Positions 1 through 15,039 of a stretch of DNA of 64,000 bases are shown piece by piece. The stretch lies in contig NC_031770.1 in the NCBI RefSeq assembly GCF_001522545.3, forward strand, positions 8,211,321-8,275,320. The letters run 5' to 3'. Below the pieces are notes generated by a model. That model was not told the DNA's origin. It worked only from the letters and a program-made list of their open reading frames with translations, and made no database searches. The DNA is from Parus major. Lineage: Eukaryota > Chordata > Aves > Passeriformes > Paridae. Made by a program: the position numbers and the translations under genes. Every line of letters starts with the position of its first letter. The first letter of the stretch is position 1.

Positions 1-3000
1 ACAAAATGTTTTATCTACCTCAGGTGTGTGCCTGCCTGGAAGCATGGTAGCACTTTGTTCTTGCTCTGTCATGAGGCTGCATTTTATCCACTCTCACCAT
101 CTGCACTGCACTGCCATAATCCCCCATTTCATTTCTCTCAAAACCAAGCCTTGATTTTCAACAGATGAGTCAAGATATGCAAAGAAAGTAGGCCCAAGGC
201 CTTCAAGAGACCCGCATGTGATCTCTACAACTTCATTTTTTTCTTCTTCCTCATTTTCTTTTCCATTATTCAAGCAGAAATATGACTTTCTTCCTCCACA
301 GCAGTGCAATCGGCTCATTGAAGATCTACATATTGTAATCCCTTTGCATCTTTTCCCAGGATTTCTTACACTCATTTGTTCATTGAAATATGTGACCAGA
401 ACTTTTCCTCCCTTGCCTTGAATGGATGCAGACACACCTTAAGTTAAAAGAAAAAATGACATTGAGGTGCTATCACTACTTGAGAGAAGCCATAGGAATC
501 AAATTAAGGCCATCACCTTCGTTGTGTTCTTAATTCACACATTTTTGGGAAGGAAAATTGAAAGTTCAGCAGCATGACTGAAAGATGGAGTATGGTTTGT
601 CATCTTTTCTTCTTAAAACATCCACCTCAGTGATCTGATGGATCACAAGGATCCCTCTCTCTGAAACTAAGAAGAGATGCTCTTTTGCTGGTGATGTAAA
701 GTAGAAGACACAAGTCTGTTGAGGATGCATCCTCTGTTAGGCATGTAAAGAGTTGCACTTGCTTGAGGTTAAGTACAAATGCTGGCTAAAGTGTTTCCCA
801 GCCAAAGAATTACAGGGATAGATCAGGTTTCCATTAGAACATGAAAGGATGAAAAAAAATCAGTCACACCTTAAAATATCAGTGCCCACGTGACAAACAT
901 AATTTAGGGTGTGGAATGTAGGTTTCTTTTTGCAGATAGGTGGGCTCAGCTACTTTTTGTGTCTGTAGTTTTGTTCACTTGTACACACACACACAGTCTG
1001 CAGATGCTTTGCTTTGATAATGTATTCCCAGTTCTGTTCTCTTTAACCTGCAAGGAGTTTCATCTGATGGTGACTGGACTTCTTCAAAAATTCACTCGTA
1101 CTTTTCAGAATCAAAAGAGCTTAAAGAAACATTTTATTAATAGGAAAATCTGGCTTTGACATCTGTAGAAGGAAAGGGAAAGTAGGTGTCATAAGTAGAT
1201 CATGTGTTTGCTTTTCTGAAATTTCAACAGGGCTCAGTGGTCAGGCCTGAAAATTTGCAGTGTGCCTCCAAAACCTGCTGGTACCCAGGCACCAGCATGC
1301 ACAAAAATCCACCCATCACGCCAACACATGCTTCTCTGGTTCAGAATAACCTCCTTCCCTGAAGGGCCACGTGCATAAAGTGCCAGTACATAACAGCTCT
1401 TGTAACTGAATTTTAAACTGAAAATAGCATCTTAGATTGGAAGTGCTGACATAGGCTTAGTGACAGCAGTGCCAATTTAACAGTTGTATGCACTATGGAG
1501 TGTTCTTGCAACATTCCTCATCTGAAAGACAATCTGTGCATGGTATAGATTAGTCTAGTTAAAAAAAAAAAATAAAAAAAAATTGTGGGGAGAGAAAACC
1601 CCCAACTGTGGTCTTGGCTGGCAAACTCTGTCAACCAATGCAATCTGTGCTCCTGATGTTTACTGCTTGAAGCTAAATAGGATATTTAGCCAAATTTCAA
1701 TTCGTGCTACAAATAAAGCTCAATTTGTGTGTGTGCATATGTGTGTGTGAGAGAGATGATTGCTCATTTAAATGACAACTTTATATATGATAATTACAGT
1801 CATTAATGAAGACACAGTTACTTTACCATAGATTACAAGGATAAAAGAAGATCGCCCAAGAATCATGTTCTGGTATAGAGTCAATAAGAAAATTAGTCCA
1901 AATACTATCCGGAAAATTGTTCTTAAATAATGCCCTAAAGGTTAAAGGAACAATGGGTGTAAATTCAGTGGAAGAAATTTGAAAAACACACTAGAGGTCA
2001 CTGTTGCTACTTGAGCAAAAGCTTTTTCTGCTTCCTTTTCATTTAAGACATTAAAGATCAAATATTTCAGCTGGGAAAAAAAAAAAAGTACTTCTGTTTC
2101 TATATATATATCAAAGCATGTACATTTTGATATCCTAAAAAATAAACAATATATTGATACAGAATGGATGGCTGTGCTATGATTGTGGAAATGGTATGTA
2201 CTTTACTTATGAAGAACTTGGAGTCATAGGACAATGCAGTTCTATTTTGTGCAGCATCTTTCATACAAATGGCATCCCCCAACACTTTATAGCTCGTAGC
2301 ATTAAATAATATAGCTTTAAATTGCAGAGATAAATAATCAGTGGGAGAGAAATTAAATGTTATGGGCAAGGGACAAAAGAAATGTTAGATATTTGAAAGC
2401 TGTGAGAAGGCATAAATTAGAAATCGGAGCCAAAGATAAATGAGGAAGCCAAACAAATAAGTTTTGTGATGCAGGAGAAAATACTTCAGTCTTTGCAAAT
2501 TATTCATGAGCTGGGTATTAAAGGGAAAGCAATTGTTTTATATCATAAATACAGTCCTATTCCTGGCTGTATTTATAAAGATGTGTGCGTGTGTTTGAGC
2601 AAAATGTGTGCCTGAGTGTATATATATATTTATATCTGCAGAAGAAATCCATCTGAATGCCCAAGGGTGTAGACACTCACTATAAATGCAGGACTAGACC
2701 ATGGCATGTTGCATTTGTTACAGCCTTCAGCAATTAAAAAGGACTGGATTTAGCGTAACATTTTTACCCATTGATATGGAGAATAAAATCATACACTTCA
2801 GATAATAGGAATATTATCATAGACTTCAAAAGCAGAAGGTGAAATGTTCCTGCAAAATGCAAGTTTTTTTTCTCTGAGGTCTTGGTTGTCTCATGAATGC
2901 CATTAAATTTCAGGAGACAACCAGTTTCTCTAACAGCTCAAGGAGTTAAGCTTGAGAGTAAGGAGTGCAACTGAGTGAGAAGGCAGGTACATTGAATATT

Positions 3001-6000
3001 TTCAGAGAACATTGTTCTGTGTTTGGTCTTCAAGCTCTAATTATCACCTCATCTTTCAGAGCTGCCACTGAATTGGATATGGGTTTAGGGGGCTGCCCAG
3101 TGAGGGTTGCTGCTTCTGACAGCTCCTTACCTGCTAACGTCACTGGGATCAGAATTTCCAGCTCCTTGGGAGCACTGATACTTTCCCAGCTTTCCCTCAG
3201 ACCTTTTGAAACCATGTGGATTTCCCCTCTGTCCCATTGTCCCCTGTGGATAAGAAACTCCACGGTTATAATCCCATGCCTGTCACTATCACCGTTTTTA
3301 GTGATAAAGCATATCCTCTGCAATTTATCTGTGGTCTCATTGTCCCTTTTTTCTGTATGCCTGGGATTTTCAGGAATCTGGCAGCCCACTCAGCTGCTGC
3401 ACTGGCTGGCTGTGGGCTGTCTGGACAGCTGGCCTCTGCCACAGGCACACAGATTGTTTCTGTAGCTCCTGTCTGTTGGTGGTATGGCATCACTCGATTC
3501 TAGGGGTCTACATGGTCCTCAAACATCAGCAGCTCAAGATTATCCCAAAATACACTACTCAATTACAGAAGGAGGAGCAAAATTTTATCTACATATATTC
3601 TGTATGTATACAATATCAATTTATAGATTTAATACAAGTCAGGGCCATGTTAAAGCCTTAGGCTGTTTTTTCCTTTTTTTCCCAGAGTTGCAGTATTTTT
3701 TTTTTTTCTGAGCTAGTTTCTTCTTACAGCATTAGGCATAGCCCTACCTTTTCATGTGACAACACCCAGAGACCTGTAATGTGATATATTTAGACATCCA
3801 AAACATTCCCTGATACCCAGGTAGCTTTGTTAAAAAGTAGAAGTTTTTAGGGTGAGGATTAGCAGCTGCTAAGGGATGATGGACCAACATGGTCAGTTTT
3901 CCACAATGATATTTGTGTGGCTATAATTTTCTTCCTGGCCATCTTTGGACTGAGAAAATCTCTCCTTTCTTTCTTAACAAAGCAACACTAATGAGGGAAA
4001 TGGGTGGAAAACTGGGGAAGTCACCCAAACCTGTCTGTAAGAGCTGAGATATTCAAACTTGGATTCACAGTCCAAGTCATCTTTGAGAAATGTTATTTTG
4101 AGAGAGCTGCACAACCATTTTGTGGAAACTCAGCTCCAGTAGCTCCTTGTAGCTGTGAGTTTAAACTGGATGTGGCCTGAGAACAGAGTATGAGGAGAGG
4201 AGGGAATGAGTAAGTTTAAAAGACTGGCAGAAAAGTTCTCCCTCTGGTTTTCCTGTTTGTATTGTTTTAACATTGGTCTTTGACTATGTAACACCTGGCC
4301 TTGAGTCTTTCATTTGGTCTTGAACAAAGCTCTTCTTGTCAAAGCCAGAAAAGAATTGAGGATACTAAAGCAGAAAAAACCCCATGTTGCAAGAGAATGC
4401 CTTCCCTTTGGGGTAAGTTTGGGGTAAGTGTGAGGGATTCTGTGGTGTAAGAAAGGCTCAGTGGATGACTCTGATCTGTTTCTATAAGAGAAAATACAGC
4501 CCAAAGGATAAGATGTTTTTCCACTGGCTCTCATGGCTAGTTTATCTTCTCCAAGTTTGTCAGCAAACCCCTGTCCCTCATTCCTTTCAAGCCCCCCATC
4601 CAATTCCATTCCTAACATACAGTCTTCATTGACTATTATAACCAGAGGTAGATAATCCTACATGTTCTTCTCCTTCTGTCATTCATCTTGCATTTCATTG
4701 TACCCTCTGAAGATGTTTGTTGTACTGACATCTTCTCCTCTCATGTGTCAAAACTGAGGCCATTGTGGCTGGCAGTGAGTTACACTGTTTGGCCCAGCAG
4801 CTTGGATTGGAAATCATAGGTGAGCTGGTGAATTCCCAGGCTGCTACCAAGCTGGGCAGGAAATTTCCTCTTCCTCTTTTCTCTCCCATCTTATTTTTGT
4901 ACTATAATTCTTTAGGACAGGGAATATCTGTTACTATGTGAATACACATAGGTGTATTCACAGGTGTAGTGTAATAGCTGCTAGACATTATTGGAATGAG
5001 TATTATAAATAGGTGGATGATGATTTAGCAATTTTGAGGAACTACAGTATTTATTTCCTTGCCAGTCTTTTTTTCCATGGTTACTTTTCTCTTTGTCTAT
5101 TCAGTGATTGCTTTCTCTGAATAAAAGCAGAATCCTACTTTCTTTATGAAGCACACAATGAAAATGTGAAAACTCTGGGTACTGCCTCAATATTATTGAG
5201 AAACAATAAAAACATGTCCTAGTATCTAGCAATCACTGCATGTGAGAGAAAGAGGCAGGAAATAAAAGAATCATGTTGCATGCCCTTACTGAACGAATAT
5301 TAGCTCTTCAGGGTACTGTATTATCACAATGCACTTAAGAAATCCAAATTATTGTAAGGTCTGAATCAAACTTGCTCAGTTCCTTCCCTGTCACACAGAC
5401 TCAGCTGCTGATGTTATTTTAATCAAAGATTTGATCAACAATATTAGAAAGAGAGATAGCAGGGAAAATTAACACATATGCTTCTCACTAGGGAAGGGAT
5501 TATTATTTTTAAAACTGCATTTAGTTTCCCACTACCCAGAGTGATTTCTTTGGAGATAAGCCAAATGCCATGTCCTGTATCTCAAAGGCAGTAGAGATAG
5601 TCACAGTGCCCAGAAATTTACCTCATGTTTTTGAGGCTTTTTGGGATTTTTTTTAAAGAAAACCATTCCTCTCAATTTTAGTATGAGGTGAAGGAGTTTT
5701 CCACTTCACAGTTTCATGTTTTACGTGAACACTGTCGGATGAAAGCTGTTTTTCTTGCAGGTGGATTCATAGTATTAGTCTTTTAATTAAACCTGGGTGG
5801 TGGAAAATTAGATCAGCCTCTTTGGGGGAAAGAAACATTTTCTGCATTCACCCTGTTATCCTCTTACAGCAGGGTAACTCAAGTGGATATTCCTGTTTCC
5901 TGTGAGTGTAAGGAAGACAAGAAGTTCAGGACTGGGGGGGCTTTATGTGCAGAAGCTTGTCCAGGTACTGGAAGCATCCCTTTTCCTTTCTGCCTGTCAT

Positions 6001-9000
6001 TCCTGGCTCCCCAGCTGACTTGGGCAGACAGCACAGCAGAACTGTGAAGAGTGGCTGCCTGTCCCTCTTGGAAAGAGCTTCCACTACCCTGTGCCACTGT
6101 CTTGGCCAAGTGAGCTGACTTTGGAGCAGGATATGGAATTTCAGTTCCTCTGAATAGCCAGGGCAGAAGCCTTAAAATCAGCCCAGTGCATTCACATCCA
6201 AGTAGGTAGCGTGGTCCAGAATCCACATAACAGAGCTGAAACATGATGGCACAAGACATTTAACTGATGTCAAATTTAAATTCCTATTAAAAAGAAGTGT
6301 TCTCTAGTCTGCACCAGGCCATCCATTCTGGTAATCTCATTCCATATTTCTTTTTTTGTTGAAAGAGTACATAGATTAATGACAGAATGAATCTCAGCAG
6401 AAGGAACGTGCTCCTTATAAGGCAGGCTTGGGGTAGAGATGGTGGAAATTTTAACACAGGACAACTTTGTTGGCAGAGAAAGTTGCATTTGTACCATTTA
6501 TATTTGAAAATCTTTCACCCAGGACAGCATAGTTCAGCCAAATTAACTCCATCTGGCCAGATGGAGCTGAGGATTTCCTGTCAGAATAGGACGTAGAATG
6601 GCATGTTGTAACTCAGCGAGACGTTTTAAAAACCTCTCAGTGACTGTGGTGGATCCATTCAGACAAAGGGGGTGGATGGGAGAGCTACAGTGGGGACTCC
6701 TCAGAGGGATGGAAAGTCTGAACAAGGCCTGTTTGTTCAGCCATCTCTCCCAGATAGTCTGCCCTGACTTGTTGCTGGCTTTTAGAGAAATATGGTTGTG
6801 GTTCTTGATGGTCTTGAATTAATATACAACCTCACCAGACAAGTGAATGTTTGCTATTTGCTCTCCTGTCAGCACATGGTGTTTAGTGAGATTCCTGTGA
6901 TGAGAGCCTCGGGCTCTGTAGTCACATGAACACAGACTCATCCCTAGCTTCTTGTAAAAAAAAAAATAAATAAAAAAATACAATCCCAGCCATAAAACAG
7001 AACTTTGATCCTCATGAATGTAGAGGAAGAGGACAGAAGTGTGTCGCCAATTTGCAAAAAACAATGAATGGCAAATGAAAACAAACAATGTACTTTTAAC
7101 TATGTCACAACCTTAAAACCTGCCTCATGATGGGGAGAAGAGACTGGTGTGAGGGTTCAGAGCAGTGCAAAGCCATACCATGGTGTGCTATCTGATATAA
7201 ACTAGTCAGGTCACCTGTGGGTTTTTAAACTCTGATTAATGTGCAGGGCCACAAATGTCCACACAATGTGGCAGATCTCACAAAACATTCCCCTGCCACT
7301 CACTGGCAAAGCTTGGGCTTGTTCAAGGCCACCCAAAACATCAGCAGAGAAAGGAGGCAGCACTTTTCCCTTCCTATTACCTGCTGTAATGCCACTGTTA
7401 GAGCAGTTCCCCCTCCCTCTCCTGTGCTCCCATCGCCTTTCTGTCCTACAACTGCCTTCATGGGAAGGGAAAGATGTACTCTCACATGCCAGTCTGTGCT
7501 GTCAAAGCTGGTGGAGATGGAAGGTTTTGCTAAATATTCTGTGGAGAGAGATAAGGCCATAATCCAGAGTGGAGTAAAGGCATGGACTCTAGTTTATCTT
7601 CAGGTCTCAGACACAAACTCAAAAGTCTACATTTTAAGTAAAGTCTTCTCTAACTAATGCATTCCTCTTGGCCATAGAAAACCAACAAGAGTGACTGTGA
7701 ATGGACCAGATTTTCCTATACTACCTGGCAGCCCAGTGTTAAAGGCATTCCCAAGTCATTATATGTTTAAGGTTTCTAAAGAAAGTGAGGTTTATACTGC
7801 AGGGTGTGTGTCCTCAGAGTGTGACATGGGGAGAAAACAGGAAGGGAAGGACATGATCACGACCTTCTCCTTTTGTGCACAGTGTGTGCAATGTAGCTTT
7901 TTTTGAAAGTATTTTTATCTCATATTTTTTTGACCCTTAGAGATTTTTTTTAACGTATTACTCCTATGGGAAAATGTTTTTGAGTTTTCACGGAGGAGAG
8001 GAGGAAGAAAAAAGTGTTCTATATCAACTGAAACAGATTTAATTTTTCTATTTCAGCCACTGAAGTAAAAAAAAAATAAATAAAAAATCAGTGATTAGTA
8101 CAGCCCTAATCTGGGGATGTATATTTTAGGGATCACATTATGCTGAATATGTGCATTACAAACGCAAAGTAAAAATCCATGCCATTATTGTTCCTGTTCA
8201 GTGGCCACTTTTCAAACTGAAATATCTCAGCCATTTTAAATGACATTTTTATTTTTGCAAAAAAGCTAAAAGCAATTAGAGGGCAATATTGACTGTTCAT
8301 TTGCCAAGTTTCACTGTTCCAATGGAAGCTGCTTTTGAGTTACTGTACACAAGTGCAAAAAGCATCCCAGATAATTTTACATACATTACAAGTGAAACCA
8401 AAAAAGAAATCGCCACTTAAAAGAAAAGAAAAAGCTGTTTATAAAAGAAATGCTTGCTCCCAAGTTGAAACCATGTGTCAGCATAGAGCAATCTGTTAAA
8501 CTTGAGGTAGGAACCCCTGGAAAAAAAAAGTTGTTTGCAATGTCATTGCTGAGAATCATAATTCAAGCAGAGAGGTTTCATACTGATGTTCTGCCTGGGG
8601 AATGTTCACTACATGCCTTTGGTGGGAGAATTTAGTCTCTCCTCTCTCAGCAACATTTATTAGTTACCTATTTCAGTTGTCTCTTTCTTAATAAAAAAAG
8701 TACATTACAAAACTCTTGCGTATAGCCATGTACAAATGAACAGATTGGATTTTCTGTAATTCTAAAAAATAGTGGTCAACCCATCTTTCCAGAATTTGAG
8801 GCTTCCTCAAGTTCATCTGAAGGGCTTTTAATTCATCCTCAGTGTGAATTTATGCAGCAGGGTCATTCTTAGAGAGCTAAGGCATAGGTGAGTCAAATCA
8901 AAATGGTTTTGAGGAGTTCACAGACACAAAGTTGTTCACAGCCAGAGAAAATTATTAGAATCCTCTTGCAAAGGTGCTTTTGATTGGATTGGTTAGGAAG

Positions 9001-10843
9001 TTATCCAGGCTGATCTGAAGGAAAATTGTTAGAGATACTCTCGTCCCTTGGGGATTTTTTCTCCACCCACACTTTGTCCATGCAGTGCAAAAGTCTGATG
9101 CCTTTGGGATCAAATTCTCAGGGTATATGGTTGTGTTAAAATCAGTGGGGTTTCATGGTTGGGGTAAAGCATAGCTCTACTTTTCTATCTGCCATTAATT
9201 TATCTGTGGGCTATGAGCCAACATCTGTTTCTTCTGCCTCAGGGTTTGATTCTCATTAATGCTTAGGCTTCTTTACACCTTACTGGAAGTAAAAAAAAAA
9301 GTGGCCTTGCAGAAGAATTTTATTTACACCCATTTGGTGGCCCCATTTTTTAACTTCTGACACACTTTTCTGCCTTTTCAATGCGCTGCCCTGAAGAACT
9401 CACGGGTGTTTTACTCTTGGATCAGAGTTTTCAGTACTGTGTTGTCTGCCCTCATGCATGGAAAGCAGAGATTTTTATCTGCCAGGAATGAATGAGTTTT
9501 AATTGTAATGGTCCAAGCAAATGTCATGATTTAGAGCGTAAGAGGATCGATGGCATGGATGGGTTGTACAATGAGCCTGTGTAAACAGAAGCTGGGATGT
9601 GAGAAGGTGGAATGGCTTCCTCTCCTTTCAAGACAAATGTTACCCTGGGAGAAAAATGGGGTTACATTTTATGAACTGGGGGAAATTGCCCTTTTTCCAC
9701 AAGGCCAAGTGGTGTAAACACAAATTTCTCAGGTCTCTTCCACACCCTGCTCCCTTTCACCCCCCTCAGTCCTTAGGGAAAATGGGCTACTCTCCTGGGA
9801 CATCCTAAATAGAGTTGATATATCCCTGGTGTTTTCTGGTGTCTGGGAAAACAATTTTCTCCTTCATTTCAAAATAACAATTGAGTGCCACACCATGTGC
9901 CTTTGAGATATGAGCCAGGGTTACCCTGTGAAGAATTCAACCACAGTCATGCAGAAAAGGAAAGGGGGTTATCTGAGTGGGGTGACACAAGGGTGATGAT
10001 TAGTAGGCTGCACTGAGCCATTGTTCATGGGAACATAGTCTTTATTTATAAATTATAAGTAAAGATCTGCTAACTGCCCAACTGAGGATACTTACTCATC
10101 TGCACACTTCAGCCCAAGTGCAATAAATACAGATCAAATGTTCACCATCCATATAATAACAAGGATCTGATCCAAAGCACATTTTTATTTCTACAGGGTT
10201 ACCTTCGATCACGTTGTGTTTTGCTGGGTTATACATGGGTGCATCATTGTTTAAAGGAAAATAAGAGGTGGAGCTGAAAAAAAAATTAATTGCCACTTGG
10301 AACTCTTGGGACACTCTCTGAAAAGTAGCACCTTAGCCAATACCTATTTATATATTTTGTCTGTGCAATTTACAGTTCCATTTATTTTACATCATTTCAT
10401 AATATTTTCAGTTATTTTTGAAGTAATTAAATTGGAAAATTAAAGAAAAAAAAGTGACTGTCGGGGATTCAAATCAAAGTGAAAAGTTTCTACTGACTGC
10501 AATGGGAATTACAGGTGCTCTTTGGCTCTGGGAATGCAGCATTTTATTTTTTATTTTGTTGAGTAATCATAAAAAAGCGTATTGTGTTGGACTGAGTGCC
10601 ATATTCCCCATGATGCTGCAGCAATGCCCTGATTACAAAATGAAGAGCTCAGAAATGAAGAAACAATGTGCTGAGTGTGGCAGTTCTGACCCCAAACATC
10701 TACCTTCTGTGGAAAAATTTTAATTTTCTCTTCTATTACCCAACTGTTTATCTCTTTTACACAACATCACTGCCTAACTGAGAGCACTAGATGGAACATG
10801 TGTAGCCAAAAAAGCAGTTTGTTTTGCATGCTTGTCATTGAGC
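1..10843. other. Intergenic, no gene recognised
   Basis: AT-rich unique sequence. The open frames here (longest about 166 codons near 2965-3465, with another overlapping on the opposite strand) show no family resemblance, no signal of exon structure and no codon constraint that I can see. Only small simple repeats noted. Confidence 0.75.
1725..1756 (+). repeat. TG/GA dinucleotide microsatellite
   Basis: TGTGTGTGTG, a CATA interruption, then GTGTGTGTGAGAGAGA. A similar GT run lies at 51046-51059. Ordinary microsatellites. Confidence 0.9.
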
Positions 10844-11513
10844 NNNNNNNNNNNNNNNNNNNNNNNNNNNNNNNNNNNNNNNNNNNNNNNNNNNNNNNNN
10901 NNNNNNNNNNNNNNNNNNNNNNNNNNNNNNNNNNNNNNNNNNNNNNNNNNNNNNNNNNNNNNNNNNNNNNNNNNNNNNNNNNNNNNNNNNNNNNNNNNNN
11001 NNNNNNNNNNNNNNNNNNNNNNNNNNNNNNNNNNNNNNNNNNNNNNNNNNNNNNNNNNNNNNNNNNNNNNNNNNNNNNNNNNNNNNNNNNNNNNNNNNNN
11101 NNNNNNNNNNNNNNNNNNNNNNNNNNNNNNNNNNNNNNNNNNNNNNNNNNNNNNNNNNNNNNNNNNNNNNNNNNNNNNNNNNNNNNNNNNNNNNNNNNNN
11201 NNNNNNNNNNNNNNNNNNNNNNNNNNNNNNNNNNNNNNNNNNNNNNNNNNNNNNNNNNNNNNNNNNNNNNNNNNNNNNNNNNNNNNNNNNNNNNNNNNNN
11301 NNNNNNNNNNNNNNNNNNNNNNNNNNNNNNNNNNNNNNNNNNNNNNNNNNNNNNNNNNNNNNNNNNNNNNNNNNNNNNNNNNNNNNNNNNNNNNNNNNNN
11401 NNNNNNNNNNNNNNNNNNNNNNNNNNNNNNNNNNNNNNNNNNNNNNNNNNNNNNNNNNNNNNNNNNNNNNNNNNNNNNNNNNNNNNNNNNNNNNNNNNNN
11501 NNNNNNNNNNNNN
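10844..11513. other. Assembly gap, 670 N
   Basis: A run of 670 N in AT-rich intergenic sequence. Open frames that span it are artefacts. Confidence 1.
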
Positions 11514-11953
11514 CCTTCCTCCCAAATTCACATGCACGGATTTAGACAATTTAAAGAACAAAAACTTCCTTTGGCTAGCATTTATTTGGTCCAGGAAAGT
11601 TGATGCCTCTGGAGAAAAAGTCAGAGTAAGCAATAATTAGGGGAGTAAGCTGAGTCCTTGGCATGTGCTGTGGAGGCATCTGTGTCTCCCCTATTATCCT
11701 AGGGTTGTAAGGGACATTTGGGGACAAGAATGCAACTAAGTCACAAAGAACCAAACCACCTGAAAGTCTGCTAAGACATTTTCTCAGGGAATTAGCTAGG
11801 CTAGTAGCAAATATTACTGTCCCAAGGTGTTCTTCATCACTCATGTCCTGGAGATTATTGCACTTGGTGCCACGGATGCAGGGGCGCTCCAGCTGCCCTC
11901 CCTGCTGCTCTGCCTTGGAGCTTTGAACCACAACAAAGGCAGCCCATGTCAAA

Positions 11954-12402
11954 GAATCATGGAACCATAAAATGTTAAGGTCTTGGAAGTTACCTTAAAG
12001 ATCATGATCATCTCAACCTCCCTGCCATGGGCAGAGACACCTCCCACTAGACCAGGTGGCTCAAGGCTTTATCCAACCTGGCTTTGAACACTGCCAGGGC
12101 TGGGACATCCACAGCCTTTCTGAGCAACCTCTTCCAGTGTCTCATCACTCTCACAGTAAAGAACTTCCTAATATCCAAGCTAAATTTCCCCTCTTTCAAT
12201 TTGTACCCTTTTCCCCTTGTCACTACAGTTCCTGATGACGAGTCCCTCTCTCTGGCTTTCCTGTAGGTCTCCTTCAGATGGAAGGTGCTGTGAGGTGTCC
12301 ACACAACATTTCCCTCTCTAAGGCTGAACAATTCCAGCTCTCTCAGCCTGTTTTCATAGGGGCAGGTGCTCCTGTGTTCATAGAAGTGCTCCATGTCCTG
12401 TT
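11954..12402 (-). mobile_element. CR1 LINE fragment, 3' end
   Basis: The plus strand begins with two degenerate copies of the CR1 tail octamer in reverse (AATCATGGAACCATAAAATG) and continues through the well-known avian CR1 3' sequence. On the minus strand a 115-codon frame (12394-12047) still resembles the C-terminus of the CR1 reverse transcriptase, including LDIRKFFTVRVMRHWKRL and VFKARLDKALSHLV. The element is 5'-truncated, as is usual for CR1. Confidence 0.88.
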
Positions 12403-15039
12403 AAATGTCAAGACTCCATCACAATACACCACTCCACCTACAAATTGAGCTCCTTCCTGCTTTTCTGACCTTTCTCTGACTTTACAAGCCACACTGCAGC
12501 ATCCTCAGGCCAGATGCAAATATGAGGCAGAGGCAGAGATCCTTCAAACACTATTTAATTTATTAACTCTCCTGTTTCATCTCTTTCCTGCCTGTAAACT
12601 GATAAAACAGGATTTACAGTAGTTAAAAAGAAAGATCTGTGGACTTGTCATGTCTCCACTCCTGGGACATGAGTAAGGTTTCTCCAGAAATCTTTATTTG
12701 TTTTGGGTGGGGTGTGTCTCATGTCATTTTAGATGGCAGTGAAGTAGATGTCTGTGTCTAAATGAGTTTTGAAATTTTCTTTTTCTTGATGATGGGTTGG
12801 ATCTGTTGTATTTTTAGGACCCTGCTCAACAGAGCACCAGGGCACATGTTTGACTTTAAAGTGTTGGTTCCAGTCTTTGCTGTGGAGAGGTGGCATTGAC
12901 CTCCCCCCTGAGTGCCAGGCTGAAGTAGCTTCTTAGCATTCTTTTAATGGGATGTTTACAAAGAATAGCAAAAAAATATTCTACTACATAGGAAAAAAAT
13001 CAGTGAAGCTCTGTAAACTAAACCAGAATTCCAGAAGCTGGAATTAAAAAGTTAGTTTTCAAAGTCCTGTTTAAACTCGTGCATACAGGTCCTCATCTCC
13101 AAAGCAAGGTGTTGCTGTTTCTGTTACAGCTGCTGTATTTTCTGTGTATCTATGACAAGCTTTAAAAACCTTTTTTTTGCATTATTGACTTTAAAAATAT
13201 TACAGAAATGTACTTCTTTCTGCTTTAGGGGAATTTCTTGGAAGACCTCTGTTCTGTCATCTATTAATACCAGTGACTACTACTACCACATAAGAGAAGG
13301 CCCACAGACAAGAAGCATGGAGTTTCTAAATAATGAAGTGGCAAGGAAGGCTGTTCCTGCTGTCTTTAGCTAAAATGGACAATATTTTTCTGAAACAAAA
13401 CTTCCATGTTTCATGTAGAAAGCAGGGAAAAAGCCTTGGCTTTAGCTTCTGTATAAATATTTGCACAATGCTAATTCTCAGGTTTATGTGTGAGTACCTT
13501 TAATTCTTTTAAATAATCATAATAAAGAGAAGAACCACTGATTTTTTACAAGATAGACTGCCTGCAATTATGTAGGGAGGTTGAAGTAGTGGCAAAGAAT
13601 GTAGAGAGTTCAATGAAATATGGAAGGCATGGATCTGTCTCAGAAAGTCGGAGATGAAGCAGAGCTGTTTCAAGAAAGCCATTGCAAGTGTCAGCCTGGA
13701 AATTGGCAATCTCTGCACCTGCTAAAGATCCACATTAACACTGGTTTCCAGTGCACCATCTTTTGGCTGTATGAATAAAAACAGCACAGATTTGGATTTC
13801 AGAAGACCTCACTAATGACATCGTGGAAGAGGGTGAAGCTACAATGACTTCAAGAAGGGAAAAAAAAGAGCAGCTAACAAAGGGTCTGCTGTATGTTCAG
13901 GGGGTTTTGAAAACTGGGCTGGTGTTAAAATTAAGCTTGTGGACTGATGTGAAAATTGAGGCTGTCTCATTGGAGCTTCTGGCAGCTGCTCTGAGAGCCC
14001 TGGTTGTTACAGAGCAGTTGCATCAACACAGAAAACGACACCCTTAGTTACTGGGATGTTATACCTGGGTTTTGCTCTGGTTACTCTCCTTGCTTTGGGT
14101 TATTTAAGGCCATTCATCTGCATGGAATAGGCTATTATGAGTGTTTTCTAGGCTTTGACTCTATACTTTTGCCAAAGTAAAATTAGCACGTTCTATTTCT
14201 CCACCCAAATACCAAAGAACAAGTGTCCAACCTTTAGCCCTCGATCTGAAGGGGGCTCTGAATTTTGGAAGTGTCCCTCACACTACCAGTGAGCAGACTT
14301 GAAATTCTGTGTCTGACCAGCTCCAGACTTTCTGGGATTTACAAACTGAACTCCAGATTTGATATTTGGCCTAGCTTCTTAATGAAAATGGAAAATTGCG
14401 TTTCCTCAGCCTTCCTGAAGAGCAGCCCATGAACCTGATGAACTCGAGATAAAAACAAGGACTAGCAGTATGCTATGTCCCTCCTCTGACAGAGGTCAGC
14501 AGGAGTTTTGAGCAACGTGGGACTGGCTCCTCTAGCTGGAAACTTCTTTATTTGCCTCTGAGCTCTGCAGCCACTGGGGATTGAGACCTACACAGGTGTG
14601 CAGTGGTGAGTGAGCCGCTTCTTTTGCTCAGGAAAGGATATTTGTGATGAGGGAAATCATAGATTTTATGTGCTAACACTTTTCGATCCTTCTTAAGCAA
14701 AAAGGGAACGTTTAGAATGCCAAAAGCTCGTCTTAATATTTCACAGAGGTAAGTCTTTTATAAACACGTGTTGTAAATTGCACTATAAATTCTCCACTAT
14801 GGAAAATTGCTATCTGGTTTGAAACGAGGCAGGATAAATAGAACTATAAAAGGTTACCTGGAGTAAACAGATAGGGTTTCCAAAATGTACCACATGAGAT
14901 AGATTGGAGCTCATAGTAATCTGTTTTCCATGCTTAACATACGATCAGCATCAGCTGAACTCTGTAACTGAGCTGCCATCTGTATCAATCCCATTCCTAG
15001 ATGTCTTGGCCCTGTTAATGAAATCTGGAAGTGGAATTG

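Noticed and set aside
3030..3503. Overlapping frames up to 166 codons on both strands
   Set aside because: No family resemblance, no splice sites that extend them to a gene, and both strands equally open, which suggests chance.
10767..11640. Frames of 237-288 codons crossing the first gap
   Set aside because: They consist mostly of N; only a few real codons at each end.
12047..12394. 115-codon frame on the minus strand as a host gene
   Set aside because: It is the remnant C-terminus of CR1 reverse transcriptase, truncated and without a start of its own.
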